In this document: piece after piece, positions 39,515 through 49,384 of the stretch
Numbering within the stretch: the first letter of the stretch is position 1
How the letters are laid out: every line of letters begins with the position of its first letter
From: UBA7328 sp965247965
GTDB lineage: Bacteria; Bacteroidota; Bacteroidia; Chitinophagales; Saprospiraceae
Direction of reading: 5' to 3'
NCBI GenBank assembly: GCA_965247965.1
Contig: OZ252053.1
Location: 5,456,001 to 5,520,000 of the forward strand
Length of the DNA: 64,000 nucleotides
Position numbers and translations under genes: made by a program
Notes under the pieces: generated by a model
The model's input: only the letters and a program-made list of their open reading frames with translations
Told to the model about the DNA's origin: nothing
The model's database searches: none

Positions 39515-42500
39515 TTAATCCGGACACAACAAATCACCCAATTTAATACCTCTCAAATTAATAGATTGGGTATTAATGTCTTCTTCTGTGAGGGCAACAC
39601 AGCCGGGTACATTTACATTCAGGTTATTGATGTCTATTGCTTCATTTTTGATAAATCTCCAGGTTTCACCATTCGGGAAGTTTTGGTCAAGACCAAGAAT
39701 CACTCTTCTTATCAATACGAGGTCTGCCGCACTTGGATTGCCTGAGAAATTCACATCTGAAGCCACAAAATCTTCAGGGCAGGATTCGCTAATGCCCAAT
39801 ATCAATCTCTGTCCTCTGACGATATCCAAAGACGATACATCCCTAACCGCCGCATCTTCAAAAGAAGGACATACAAAGCCAACTTCGGACAACTCGCTTT
39901 CGAAGACGTAGATATATCTGCCGCTTCCTTGATCAAAAAGATCAGCTCGCAATTCCTCACGACCCACATTGGACAGGAATCTATTCGTAATTCCCTCAAA
40001 GTTGATACCATTCCTATCTACTATATTAACAGTGAATGATCGCGTGCTGTCAAAAGGCAACGGCGATGGCACATCAAATGTGAAGACATCAGAACAGCCA
40101 AGAGTATTGCTGATCGTTACCATATAAATACCGCCGTCCACTCCAAGAAGGGATTTATTAGAAGTTCCATTCGACCAGGCGAAACTCAGCTCGCTGTCAT
40201 CACAGAACTGGACGTCAAAATCTACAATTCCGGATGATGTACCGTCATCTCTGTTGACTGAAATATTGTCCAATGTCACAAATGGTACATTTTCAAAGAA
40301 TACTGCCTGAGTCACTGGGAAACTATTATTAGCACATGGATCGCTCACGAACCAAATGACTGAAAATTCTGCAGATTCACATTCCCGGCTAATGGTAATA
40401 ATATTCACCGAATCCATCACTTCATTACAACTCAAAGGCAGCTGATCGACAACAAGAGATTGGATATCGCCGGGGCACTGATCCATAATTATCAAAGTAT
40501 CCGGGAAGTTATTTCTAATGCCAGGATTGTTTTCCAGGGTAATAAGTTGTATGCATTGATCCATACTTGTATCGCTGGCGGCGGACCAGGTTCGTTCGAT
40601 GACTTGATTAGGGCAGGTTTCGATTATATTATCGACGAAATTCACATCAGTAAATCCAAAAGCCAGTGGCCTTCCGGTATTATCAGGATCGGTCGAACCA
40701 TCACATGGAACCGTCATATCCACGGGACAAACTATCGCAAAATCTGTGGGAACTACGAAATCAAATGATTGCTGGCATCCATTTTCATTGTTCACCCTTA
40801 GTTCGTACTGGCCTTCGGGTACGTCATTTCTGAACGGATCAGTGCTGAGATCATCCCATATAAATCTCAATGAGTCACTGTTACAACCGTCAAAAGAGAA
40901 ATTGATCGATCCGTTTTGATTTCCACGGGCCGGTACTATATCAACATCACTGAGCGTTACCACAGGAACATTCTCAAAAATTACTGCCTGGGCCACGGAA
41001 AAAGAAGTATCAGGACACATATCGGTGATAAACCAAGTAAGGTTTACTACATCTTGATCGCAACTTCGATTGACAACATTTATGTCCGTAGAATCCAGTA
41101 CTTCAGAACATGCCAGTGGTATGATCGTTTCGGGATTAGCAAGGGCTTCGTCAGTACAGATGCCATTTAATGTTTGGCTTAACGGGAAGCCGTCCCGCAC
41201 GTCTGCATTATTGTTTCTAAGGGTAATAATCTGTGTACACGTTTCACTCATACTTCCGTTAAGCATCCTTGCCGTCCATTCTCTTCGTATGATTCGATCG
41301 GGACAAGTCTGGGTCACATTGTCGAAAAATTGGACATCTTCGTACCCGGTCACAGCAGGAACACCTGTTACATCAGTGGTAGGTTCCTGTATACATGTGA
41401 GACTGATATTCACAGGACAGTCGAGAGAGAATAAAAGAGGTACCGTAAAGTCAAATGTGTTGACACAGCCTGCCTGATTAGTAACAGTGAGGTGGTAATC
41501 TCCAGCTAAAATATTTGTTAGGTTTGCTTCGGTACTTCCATTGGACCATGCAAATGTTACTGCATCTCCCAGGCACGAGCTGAAATCAAAGGTAATAGCT
41601 CCAGTGTTGTCTTGTTGATCAGGTGTAATCTGCAGATTGGTCATATTGATCACCGCAATGTCTGTGAAAATCGTAGTCTGACTCAAGATCACCGTCCTGT
41701 TCAGGCATTCATCGACTATGAACCAATCGACCGTAAACGTCCGCTCATTACAGTCGACAGGGCTAGCGTTGATATTTTGGGAGTTTATCGTTTCACCGCA
41801 TCTCAGCGGAGGTGTTTGCATTATTAAATTTTGAAGATCTGTGGCACATGCACCACTTATCCTGATCGTGTCCTGAAAGTCAGTGCGTATGTCGTCATTA
41901 AGGAAGGTGATCGTCTGCGTACAACTCACCGGCTCCGCGTTACTAGAAGAGCCCGTCCATACTCTCTCAATGATTCTAGTAGGACATTCCTGAACCACAT
42001 TGTCCACAAAGCTCAGACTATCAAAGCCCTGTAAGGTTGCTGTACCGGTCACAGAAGGGGAGCTGTCATCTGCACAGCTCAAAGTGGTGTCCGGTGGGCA
42101 CGTCAGGCCAAAAGACAATGGAACATCGAAAGATAGTACTTCCATGCATCCCGATTCGTTAGTCACTGTCAAAGTATAATTACCGGAGGTGAGGTTGTTG
42201 ATGGATTGTTCAGTGCTGCCTGTACTCCAGCCAAAGGCAAGATTATCATTTTTGCATCCACTAAAATCAAAAGAAATGGCGCCGGTAGAGTCTCCAATTG
42301 CCGGTGAAATATTCAGATTGGAAATATTGATAACTCCGAGGTCTTCAAAGACTGTAAACTGTGAAAGAGTGGTACGAAGTCCGGAGCACTGGTCGAATAT
42401 CAGCCAATCCGTTCTGAATATCTCTCGATCGCAATTCGCTGAAATCGGATCTGTCGCTACAAAATCTATCCGTTCGTTACAGCCCAAAGGAAGTGTCATG

Positions 42501-44950
42501 CTTACGATCGTATCGAGTAGCGCCGAGCATTGACCCGAAACAAATACAGTATCCGGGAAATCAGATCTTAATCCCTCATCGACTAATGTGATTACTTGTA
42601 TACAAGTATCAAAGGAGCCGCCACTAATCGAGGCTATCCACGAGCGCTCCACAATTCTACTTGGGCAGTTCTGTACAATATTGTCATCAAAATCTACATT
42701 GTCAAATCCTGTCAATTGAGGTGAGCCTGTGAGTGCCGGGTCAGCTTCCTGATCGCATCTGATTGTAATGTCTGCTGGACAACCTAAAGACAGGAATATT
42801 GGCACGGTGAATTCCACTAGCTGCGTGCAGCCCATTTCATTGGTAATAGTCAAAGTGTAGTCTCCACTATTAATATTATCTATACCTTGGGTAGTACTAC
42901 CATTCGACCAATTGTAGGTCAGTTGATCATTTTTACAAGCTTGAGCGTCAAAATTAATAGCACCTCCGTTGCCTGTAGGGTCTGGCGTGATAATTATGTT
43001 TTGCAAATTGGCTACGGGAATGTCTCGGAATACCGTGATCTGCATTGCAGTAAAACTCTGACCACCCTGGCAATCATTTGCCCCGAACCACGAAGTCTCG
43101 TAGACCACTTCGTCGCAAGAACTGCTTTGTTGCAAAACTGTAAATGAAATGATCCGCTCTCCGCAAGATAAAGGCAGATCAACGATGACAAAATCCTCTA
43201 AATCATCCGCACATATCCCGGTCATGAATACTGTATCCGGGAAGCTGGCTCTTACATTATCAGGAGTAAGCGTAATCGTCTGTGTACACATATCTTCAGA
43301 AGCAGTAGCTATATTTCTGACCCATCTTCTTTCTATAATCGTGGTTGGGCAGGTTTGGACAGTACTGTCTGTGAATGAAAAATCCGTTGGCTCGCCGCTC
43401 ATCGGAAATCCCAAATTAATCGGGTCAATAGAAGCATCGCAACTTATAGTCGCATCAGCTGGACATACGATATCGAGGGATAATACGGGAACAACAAAAC
43501 TAAATGTTTCCTGACACGACAAGTCCCCCGAAATGGTAACCGTATACGAGCCGGATGCGAGATTGGAAATTGAAGATTCGGTACTTCCGTTCGACCAGTT
43601 GAAGGTAAGCACGTCGCCGCGACACGTAGTTACATTAAATGATACACTTCCGGTGGAATCTCCCGGGTCTGGCGAGATCATCATATTGTTTAAGGTAACA
43701 AAGGGCACGTCGTTAAACTCTATCACTTGGGTGCGAGTCGTCATCGATCCGTTACATTGGTCACTTATAAAATACGTCACTGTGTACGACTCAAAGTCGC
43801 AAGTCTGACTGATCAATGAAATAGAAGAAGAATCCACTGACTCGCTACACTTCAAGTTTATATTTTGTACAAACGATTCTATCGGATTAGGGCAAACCGC
43901 TGTCATACTTACTGTATCTGTAAATGATGCATCCTGACTTTCAATGGTAATCATCTGAGTGCAAGAATCTAAATTGAGGTTTCCGGATGTGAGCAACCAC
44001 TTTCGCTCAATAATTTGCACAGGACAATTTTGTATAATGTTGTCAGTAAATGATCTTTCACCTCCTGAGCCGGTGGCAATCCCGGTATTGCTTGATTCGG
44101 TACTATCGTCGCAATCTATTGTTATATCAGGAGGACAATTGATTTCTATAAGACCTAATTGTGGTATTTCGAACGAAAAAGTGTCGAGACACCCAGCAGC
44201 GCTCGTAACGGAAACGGTGTAAGTGCCAGAGGCTACATTCATCAATACGGAATCCGTACTTCCATCCGACCATGCGTACGAAAGTGGACTGTCCTGACAT
44301 TGGATTGCATCGAAAGCTATACGTCCGTCATTAAGATTAGCAGAATCGATCTGGACATTAGCAATCGTCAAAGGCGGAATATCGACCAGTTGAATAAATC
44401 GCGTAGTTGTGCCTACTTGACCGGAGCAATCATCGATAATGCTCCATGTGACAGCAAAACGTTGTGCACCACATTCTTCTACTCCTGTTGCGAGTGCGAT
44501 CACATTGGTGAGTCTTTGGATGCAGGTAAGAGGGAAAAGATCAGCAGCAATCGAATCTATGTCTGCAGAGCAAAATCCTGAAAACTGTATTATAGGATCA
44601 AGGTCAACGGATACAGTATCTGTGATGAGAGTGATCAATTGTACGCAAGTGTCGGTATCTGTGCCATTAGCAAAAGATATCCAAGTCCTCGTAATGAGTT
44701 GGTCCGGACAGGCCAATGTTACAACATCCGTAAATGTGACTGTCTCACCATCGGTGGCTATGGCCATTCCAGTATTTGAAGGTTCTATTGATGCTGTGCA
44801 GGATATTGAAGTGTCAGGAGGGCATTCGATGATAACAAATGAAAAGTTTTCACTAGCGTTATCGTGAACATTAGTCTTCGAAAATATACTTGATAGTATC
44901 GCGATTGAAAACAGCAGAAACAACGCGATATTCTGAGCTAAACCGGTCAT
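39515..44950 (-). CDS. Giant secreted protein with seven HYR/SprB-like repeat units and dockerin-like C-terminus
   Basis: About 1,811 residues from ATG at 44950 (signal peptide MTGLAQNIALFLLFSIAIL); the frame is open 17 codons higher. Seven units of about 230 residues follow. Each has a start such as IVCPADATISC or LTCPPDTTLSC (HYR-like), a conserved NxxQ-x-CP-x-x-I-I-E-R-x-W segment, CTQxITL, and an end of the SprB type (FAWSNGSTEANLTNILAGDYHLTVTNQAGC). The last about 180 residues contain a pair of dockerin-like segments (RDVSSLDIVRGQRLILGI and SDVNFSGNPSAADLVLIRRVILGL). I see no typical type IX secretion C-terminal domain. Cysteines recur in fixed places, so disulfides are likely. Role: adhesion or scaffold, inferred. 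Confidence 0.82.
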   Translation of the reverse strand: MTGLAQNIALFLLFSIAILSSIFSKTNVHDNASENFSFVIIECPPDTSISCTASIEPSNTGMAIATDGETVTFTDVVTLACPDQLITRTWISFANGTDTDTCVQLITLITDTVSVDLDPIIQFSGFCSADIDSIAADLFPLTCIQRLTNVIALATGVEECGAQRFAVTWSIIDDCSGQVGTTTRFIQLVDIPPLTIANVQIDSANLNDGRIAFDAIQCQDSPLSYAWSDGSTDSVLMNVASGTYTVSVTSAAGCLDTFSFEIPQLGLIEINCPPDITIDCDDSTESSNTGIATGSGGERSFTDNIIQNCPVQIIERKWLLTSGNLNLDSCTQMITIESQDASFTDTVSMTAVCPNPIESFVQNINLKCSESVDSSSISLISQTCDFESYTVTYFISDQCNGSMTTRTQVIEFNDVPFVTLNNMMISPDPGDSTGSVSFNVTTCRGDVLTFNWSNGSTESSISNLASGSYTVTISGDLSCQETFSFVVPVLSLDIVCPADATISCDASIDPINLGFPMSGEPTDFSFTDSTVQTCPTTIIERRWVRNIATASEDMCTQTITLTPDNVRASFPDTVFMTGICADDLEDFVIVDLPLSCGERIISFTVLQQSSSCDEVVYETSWFGANDCQGGQSFTAMQITVFRDIPVANLQNIIITPDPTGNGGAINFDAQACKNDQLTYNWSNGSTTQGIDNINSGDYTLTITNEMGCTQLVEFTVPIFLSLGCPADITIRCDQEADPALTGSPQLTGFDNVDFDDNIVQNCPSRIVERSWIASISGGSFDTCIQVITLVDEGLRSDFPDTVFVSGQCSALLDTIVSMTLPLGCNERIDFVATDPISANCDREIFRTDWLIFDQCSGLRTTLSQFTVFEDLGVINISNLNISPAIGDSTGAISFDFSGCKNDNLAFGWSTGSTEQSINNLTSGNYTLTVTNESGCMEVLSFDVPLSFGLTCPPDTTLSCADDSSPSVTGTATLQGFDSLSFVDNVVQECPTRIIERVWTGSSSNAEPVSCTQTITFLNDDIRTDFQDTIRISGACATDLQNLIMQTPPLRCGETINSQNINASPVDCNERTFTVDWFIVDECLNRTVILSQTTIFTDIAVINMTNLQITPDQQDNTGAITFDFSSCLGDAVTFAWSNGSTEANLTNILAGDYHLTVTNQAGCVNTFDFTVPLLFSLDCPVNISLTCIQEPTTDVTGVPAVTGYEDVQFFDNVTQTCPDRIIRREWTARMLNGSMSETCTQIITLRNNNADVRDGFPLSQTLNGICTDEALANPETIIPLACSEVLDSTDINVVNRSCDQDVVNLTWFITDMCPDTSFSVAQAVIFENVPVVTLSDVDIVPARGNQNGSINFSFDGCNSDSLRFIWDDLSTDPFRNDVPEGQYELRVNNENGCQQSFDFVVPTDFAIVCPVDMTVPCDGSTDPDNTGRPLAFGFTDVNFVDNIIETCPNQVIERTWSAASDTSMDQCIQLITLENNPGIRNNFPDTLIIMDQCPGDIQSLVVDQLPLSCNEVMDSVNIITISRECESAEFSVIWFVSDPCANNSFPVTQAVFFENVPFVTLDNISVNRDDGTSSGIVDFDVQFCDDSELSFAWSNGTSNKSLLGVDGGIYMVTISNTLGCSDVFTFDVPSPLPFDSTRSFTVNIVDRNGINFEGITNRFLSNVGREELRADLFDQGSGRYIYVFESELSEVGFVCPSFEDAAVRDVSSLDIVRGQRLILGISESCPEDFVASDVNFSGNPSAADLVLIRRVILGLDQNFPNGETWRFIKNEAIDINNLNVNVPGCVALTEEDINTQSINLRGIKLGDLLCPD

Positions 44951-45208
44951 ACTCTTGTGTAAGATTTTTGACAAAAACACTTGCAAGCCTTTGTATATCA
45001 ATTAAGGTGCCATTTTTGCCAGCTTCTCAATTGATTTTTTGATAAATTCAGTTCTTGAGAATTATTCCTCTAAACCTTTAACAAAGATAAAATGATTATT
45101 AAAATACCACTCTTTTAGGTATTTCATTCACACAGCAGTTAATTGCTAATTTATTGGAAACCAATATTTTACCTACTAGGATTAACCCTAAATCACGTGG
45201 GGAATGGG

Positions 45209-45865
45209 CTATGGCGATAAACGAGTAATATTCCACTTATTTTTACCCCCCAAAACGTAGCGAAAGCGGTCGTGAAGCCGGTCTTCTCTTCCTTGCCAAA
45301 ATTCAACGCTATCGGGACTAATTATATATCCTCCCCAATATGGAGGTTTGGGAAGAAATTGTGCATCCGAATATTCCTTTTTTAACACTTCCGCCCGGTT
45401 TTCGAGTATTGAGCGATCTTCGATCACTTGACTTTGATGTGAAGCCCATGCGCCTATTTGACTTCCTTTTGGGCGTGATTGGAAATATTTTGTTGCCGTT
45501 TCGTCATCCGTTTTACGCGCTATTCCTTTGACGCGTACTTGCCTTTCCATCTCTTTCCAGAAAAATAACATAGAGACATTGGCATTACGCTCGATCTCTT
45601 TGCCTTTATCGCTTTCCTGATTCGTGTAGAATACAAAGCCTTCTTTTGCAATGTCCTTGACTAAAACGATACGCGATGATGGCCTCCCCTGCAAGCCTAG
45701 CGTACTAAGTGTAAAAGCATTCACATCCGAAATGCCCATTTCCAAGGCCTGATCAAACCATAATTTGAATTGAGCAATTGGATCTTCGTGAAGATCTTCA
45801 AGCCTCAAAGTTGATTCTGTGTAATCCTCTCTCAGATCGGGAATATTTATTTTGTTCTGCTGCAT
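45209..45865 (-). CDS. pdxH: Pyridoxamine 5'-phosphate oxidase
   Basis: FMN enzyme making pyridoxal 5'-phosphate from PNP or PMP. 218 residues, normal length. DPIAQFKLWFDQALEMG (about 27-43) and AFTLSTLGLQGRPSSRIVLVKDIAKEGFVFYTNQESDKGKEIERNANVSMLFFWKEMERQVRVKGIARK (about 50-118) hold the FMN and PLP contacts (R-x-V-L-x-K, T-N-x-x-S-x-K-G, R-Q-V-R). QSRPKGSQIGAWASHQSQVI and FWQGREDRLHDRFRY (C-terminal) complete the family signature. Single gene between the giant protein and the RND operon. Confidence 0.95.
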   Translation of the reverse strand: MQQNKINIPDLREDYTESTLRLEDLHEDPIAQFKLWFDQALEMGISDVNAFTLSTLGLQGRPSSRIVLVKDIAKEGFVFYTNQESDKGKEIERNANVSMLFFWKEMERQVRVKGIARKTDDETATKYFQSRPKGSQIGAWASHQSQVIEDRSILENRAEVLKKEYSDAQFLPKPPYWGGYIISPDSVEFWQGREDRLHDRFRYVLGGKNKWNITRLSP

Positions 45866-45976
45866 TCTTTTTACTTCTCTTTCAACTTTTCATAGCAAAT
45901 TATTTACTGTCCGCTCCCGCACTGCACCAGCAGAGGTAGCTTGTACTCGATGCTTTCGAAGTAGCTTGCCCTGAGT

Positions 45977-48900
45977 TTATCGAAGGGTAAGCTGTTTCAA
46001 ATGATACGCCAGCCAATACATTACAGGTACAATAACCAAAGTCAAAAACGTTGCACAAATCAATCCGTAAATAATCGTCCATGCCAGGGGTCCCCAAATG
46101 GCCGTATTGTCTCCTCCAATAAATATCTGTGGATCGAGATTATTGATCAATGAATAAAAGTTGAAATTAAATCCAATAGCTAAAGGGATCAAGCCCAGTA
46201 CAGTCGTAATCGCAGTGAGTACGACAGGACGTAACCTTTTGGCTCCAGCCTCTAATACCGACCATCTCACATCTTCCTTGTCCAGGGTATTCATGTTGTC
46301 CACATTCTTTGATTCTCTTCTTCGCTTCACCAGCAAATTGATATAGTCTACCAGCACGATAGCATTATTGACTACTACGCCAGCAAGCGCTATCAAACCC
46401 ACTCCAGCGAAAATTACAGAAATATCCTTACCCGTAATCACATATCCCAAAAACACTCCGATGGTACTAAAAAGCACAGAAAGAATGATAATAAATGGAG
46501 AATAGATTGAGTTAAACTGCGCTACGAGAATAATGAATATGGAAAAAATGGCGATCAAGAAGGCAGTATTAAGGAAAGCCATATCCTCTTCTTGTTGCTC
46601 CTGTTCTCCGGTGAATAGATAAGTGATGTGCTTCGGAAGTTCGTAGCGCTTTATCACTTCTTTTACTTCAGCTACGATTTCATTGGGATTGTACCCTTCG
46701 AGTACATTGGACAAGACTGTGATCACTTTTTTCTGATTTCTTCTTTTGACAGCGCTGTAAGAGGACTGATAGCTGTAATCGGCGACTGATGATATAGGTA
46801 CTTGTACAATATCGCCCTGCCGCGCCTGGTCCCGGAAGGTAATTTTCTGATCCATCAATTCGTCGATGTTATTTCGGTATTTTTCCGATAGTCTGAGCAT
46901 TATGGGATATTCGTCTTCGCCTACCTTGAATTGAGAGACTTCTTTGCCGTAGACCGCTGTCCGGATTGTGCTCGCGATTTGGGCCGTAGAAAGGCCATAT
47001 CTTCTGGCTGCTTTCCGCTCGATATTCACCAATATTTCCGGTTTACCGAGTTTCACATCTGCCTGAAGTTGTTCTATTCCTTGGATGCCTTGGTTATTGA
47101 TGAAGGTGATCAATTCTTTTGATATTTCTGCGAGCTCGTCCATTTCTCCACCTGTCAATTCGATATTAATAGGAGGGCCTGTAGGGGGGCCTTGGTTGTC
47201 CTGGGCAACGACGATCTGAGCTCCCGGTATGTTCTGAAGGTTTTCTCTGAGTTCATCAAGAATCATCGCAGTAGATATGCCGCTGCGTTCTCTAAATTGT
47301 ACAAAAGATACGGTAATACGCGCCTTATGGGGAGTCGTACCCGGTTCGGGAAAATTGGATGGATCGGAAGTTTCTTCGCCTATTTGCGTAAGCACTTCTT
47401 CTACTATTCCTTTGTAAGGTGTGATTGTCTCATCGACAATATTTTCAATTTCAATCGCTACTTTATTGGTGGCTTCTATATCCGAACCAAGGGGTAGATC
47501 TACAAAAATGTTGATGTACAAAGGATCTGCATTTGGAAAAAAAATCATTTTAGGTGACTTTAGGTACAATAGAAAAATGGCCCCAAGCAATACACCGATT
47601 GTACCCAAAAAGAAAAAAATCGGATTTTTCTTAGACAAGGCAAAATTCAGAAACTTCCTATAGCTTCCTTCTAATTTGGGAAGAATTTTGTTTTGGAAAA
47701 CGAATGAGGCTCTACGCAAAATAAAAAAGTTCACTAGGATCACCACAGATACGATGCCCATGAGGTTTCTAAGCCACATCAGGCCTGCGGAATGACCGAT
47801 GATACCTATTAAAACAAGTATAAGAACGGTGAGCAGATTTCTATTAACTTTTTTTCTCCTTCCTGATGCATCTTCCGCCTTTTCGTCCAGCTTCATAAAA
47901 CGGGAAGTAAATACGGGATTGATAATCAATGCTACAAAGAGAGATGAAGAAAGCACAGCAATAAGGGTTAGAGGAAAATACTTCATAAACTTTCCCATAA
48001 TACCTGGCCAAAATGCCAAAGGAAGAAAAGCAGCAAGTGTCGTAATAGTAGAGGCGATAATGGGCAGAGCGACCTCACCGGCTCCGTATTTCGCAGCGGT
48101 GAAGGGGCCGTTGCCTTCCTGCATATATCGATAGATATTTTCCACCACAACAATAGCATTATCTACCAATAGACCCAACGCCAATATCAGTGAAAACAGC
48201 AAAACAATATTGATCGTAATACCAGAAATGTTGAGCAATAAAATGCCCATCAACATCGACAAAGGAATGGCCAATCCCACGAACAGTGCATTGCGCAAAC
48301 CGAGAAAAAACAGAAGGACAAATACGACGAGTAATACGCCGGAAATAATGCTGTTTTCAAGGTTAGACACTTCATCCCTGGCGTGTACAGATTGGTCATT
48401 GAATATCTTTATGGTAAGATTTTCGGGAAGATTATTTTTTTCATCTTCGAGTAAAAGGAATATCTTATCTGCAGCCGAAAGCAGATTTTCTCCGGCCCTT
48501 TTTACTACATCGAGAGAAACAACAGGAGATCCATCAGACCGCGAATAACTGATCCTTTCTTCGAATCCATAAAACGCTTCTCCAATATCCTTGAGATATA
48601 TAGGCCGTTCGTTTTCGCTTTTAATAATTACGTTTTCGATCTCTTCGGCAGATTTGAATTCACCTAAGATCCTTATCGCTCTACGGTAATCCTTTTGAAT
48701 GATTTCTCCTGCTGACATCGAAATATTCTCCCTGGCAATAGCATCCTCGATATCAATGAAGGACACCTGGAGGGATTGCATCTTGTGCAGATCAATATTG
48801 ATCTTCATTTCCCTTTCCAATGCACCTTTAATATCCACTTTGTTGATCTCTGATATGTCTTCGATCTTTTCTTCCAAATCTTCTGCATACCCTCTGAGTT

Positions 48901-49384
48901 CGTCCATATTGAAATCGCCGCTCAGATTGATCACCATTATTGGCGCATCTGAAAAGCTTACTTCCTGGATCATCGGGTCTTCATCGAGGTCGTCGGGAAG
49001 TTCGGATTGCGCCCTGTCTACCGCATCTTTTACTTTCTGTACGGCGAGGTTGAGATCAAGTTCAAAACTAAATTCTGCAACAATAAATGAAAGATCCTGG
49101 ATCGAAGTGGAAGTAATGTCCTCCACTGTTGATTCGGCGGCAAGCTCCTTTTCTATTGGCCTGGTGACCAGGCTTTCTATCTCCTCTGCACTATTTCCAA
49201 AATATGGGGTGGTGATAAATACAGTAGGCAAAGAAGCATCAGGGTAAAGTTGCTTAGGCATTGTGCGGTAGCCCCGCAGCCCGAATAGCAGGATCATCAC
49301 CGTCAGCAGGAATATGCTCGTCCCGTTGTTGACAGAAATCGTAGTGGGTAAAAATGCTCTTAGCCCGTCAAGAACCTTTTTCAT
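45977..49384 (-). CDS. RND efflux transporter inner-membrane permease
   Basis: 1,135 residues, an AcrB/MexB-type proton-driven pump subunit. The N-terminal helix (ISVNNGTSIFLLTVMILLFGLRGYRTMPKQLYPDASLPTVFITTPYFGNSAEEIESLVTRPIEKEL) opens the porter domain. Helices 2-6 include LSLILALGLLVDNAIVVVENIYRYM (the proton-relay Asp pair region) and, after the second porter half, LNTAFLIAIFSIFIILVAQFNSIYSPFIIILSVLFSTIGVFLGYVITG and AGVVVNNAIVLVDYIN. Its start overlaps the adaptor gene by 17 bases. A loop insertion with a helix near residues 500-600 makes it longer than AcrB. Substrate range unknown. Confidence 0.93.
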   Translation of the reverse strand: MKKVLDGLRAFLPTTISVNNGTSIFLLTVMILLFGLRGYRTMPKQLYPDASLPTVFITTPYFGNSAEEIESLVTRPIEKELAAESTVEDITSTSIQDLSFIVAEFSFELDLNLAVQKVKDAVDRAQSELPDDLDEDPMIQEVSFSDAPIMVINLSGDFNMDELRGYAEDLEEKIEDISEINKVDIKGALEREMKINIDLHKMQSLQVSFIDIEDAIARENISMSAGEIIQKDYRRAIRILGEFKSAEEIENVIIKSENERPIYLKDIGEAFYGFEERISYSRSDGSPVVSLDVVKRAGENLLSAADKIFLLLEDEKNNLPENLTIKIFNDQSVHARDEVSNLENSIISGVLLVVFVLLFFLGLRNALFVGLAIPLSMLMGILLLNISGITINIVLLFSLILALGLLVDNAIVVVENIYRYMQEGNGPFTAAKYGAGEVALPIIASTITTLAAFLPLAFWPGIMGKFMKYFPLTLIAVLSSSLFVALIINPVFTSRFMKLDEKAEDASGRRKKVNRNLLTVLILVLIGIIGHSAGLMWLRNLMGIVSVVILVNFFILRRASFVFQNKILPKLEGSYRKFLNFALSKKNPIFFFLGTIGVLLGAIFLLYLKSPKMIFFPNADPLYINIFVDLPLGSDIEATNKVAIEIENIVDETITPYKGIVEEVLTQIGEETSDPSNFPEPGTTPHKARITVSFVQFRERSGISTAMILDELRENLQNIPGAQIVVAQDNQGPPTGPPINIELTGGEMDELAEISKELITFINNQGIQGIEQLQADVKLGKPEILVNIERKAARRYGLSTAQIASTIRTAVYGKEVSQFKVGEDEYPIMLRLSEKYRNNIDELMDQKITFRDQARQGDIVQVPISSVADYSYQSSYSAVKRRNQKKVITVLSNVLEGYNPNEIVAEVKEVIKRYELPKHITYLFTGEQEQQEEDMAFLNTAFLIAIFSIFIILVAQFNSIYSPFIIILSVLFSTIGVFLGYVITGKDISVIFAGVGLIALAGVVVNNAIVLVDYINLLVKRRRESKNVDNMNTLDKEDVRWSVLEAGAKRLRPVVLTAITTVLGLIPLAIGFNFNFYSLINNLDPQIFIGGDNTAIWGPLAWTIIYGLICATFLTLVIVPVMYWLAYHLKQLTLR

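Noticed and set aside
39515..45001. The long array of repeats as a CRISPR-like or DNA-level tandem repeat
   Set aside because: The repetition is at protein level, with diverged codons and about 690-base units; it is a multidomain coding sequence.
48699..49247. 182-codon forward frame opposite the RND pump gene
   Set aside because: Ser-rich antisense frame typical of the complement of a conserved gene.
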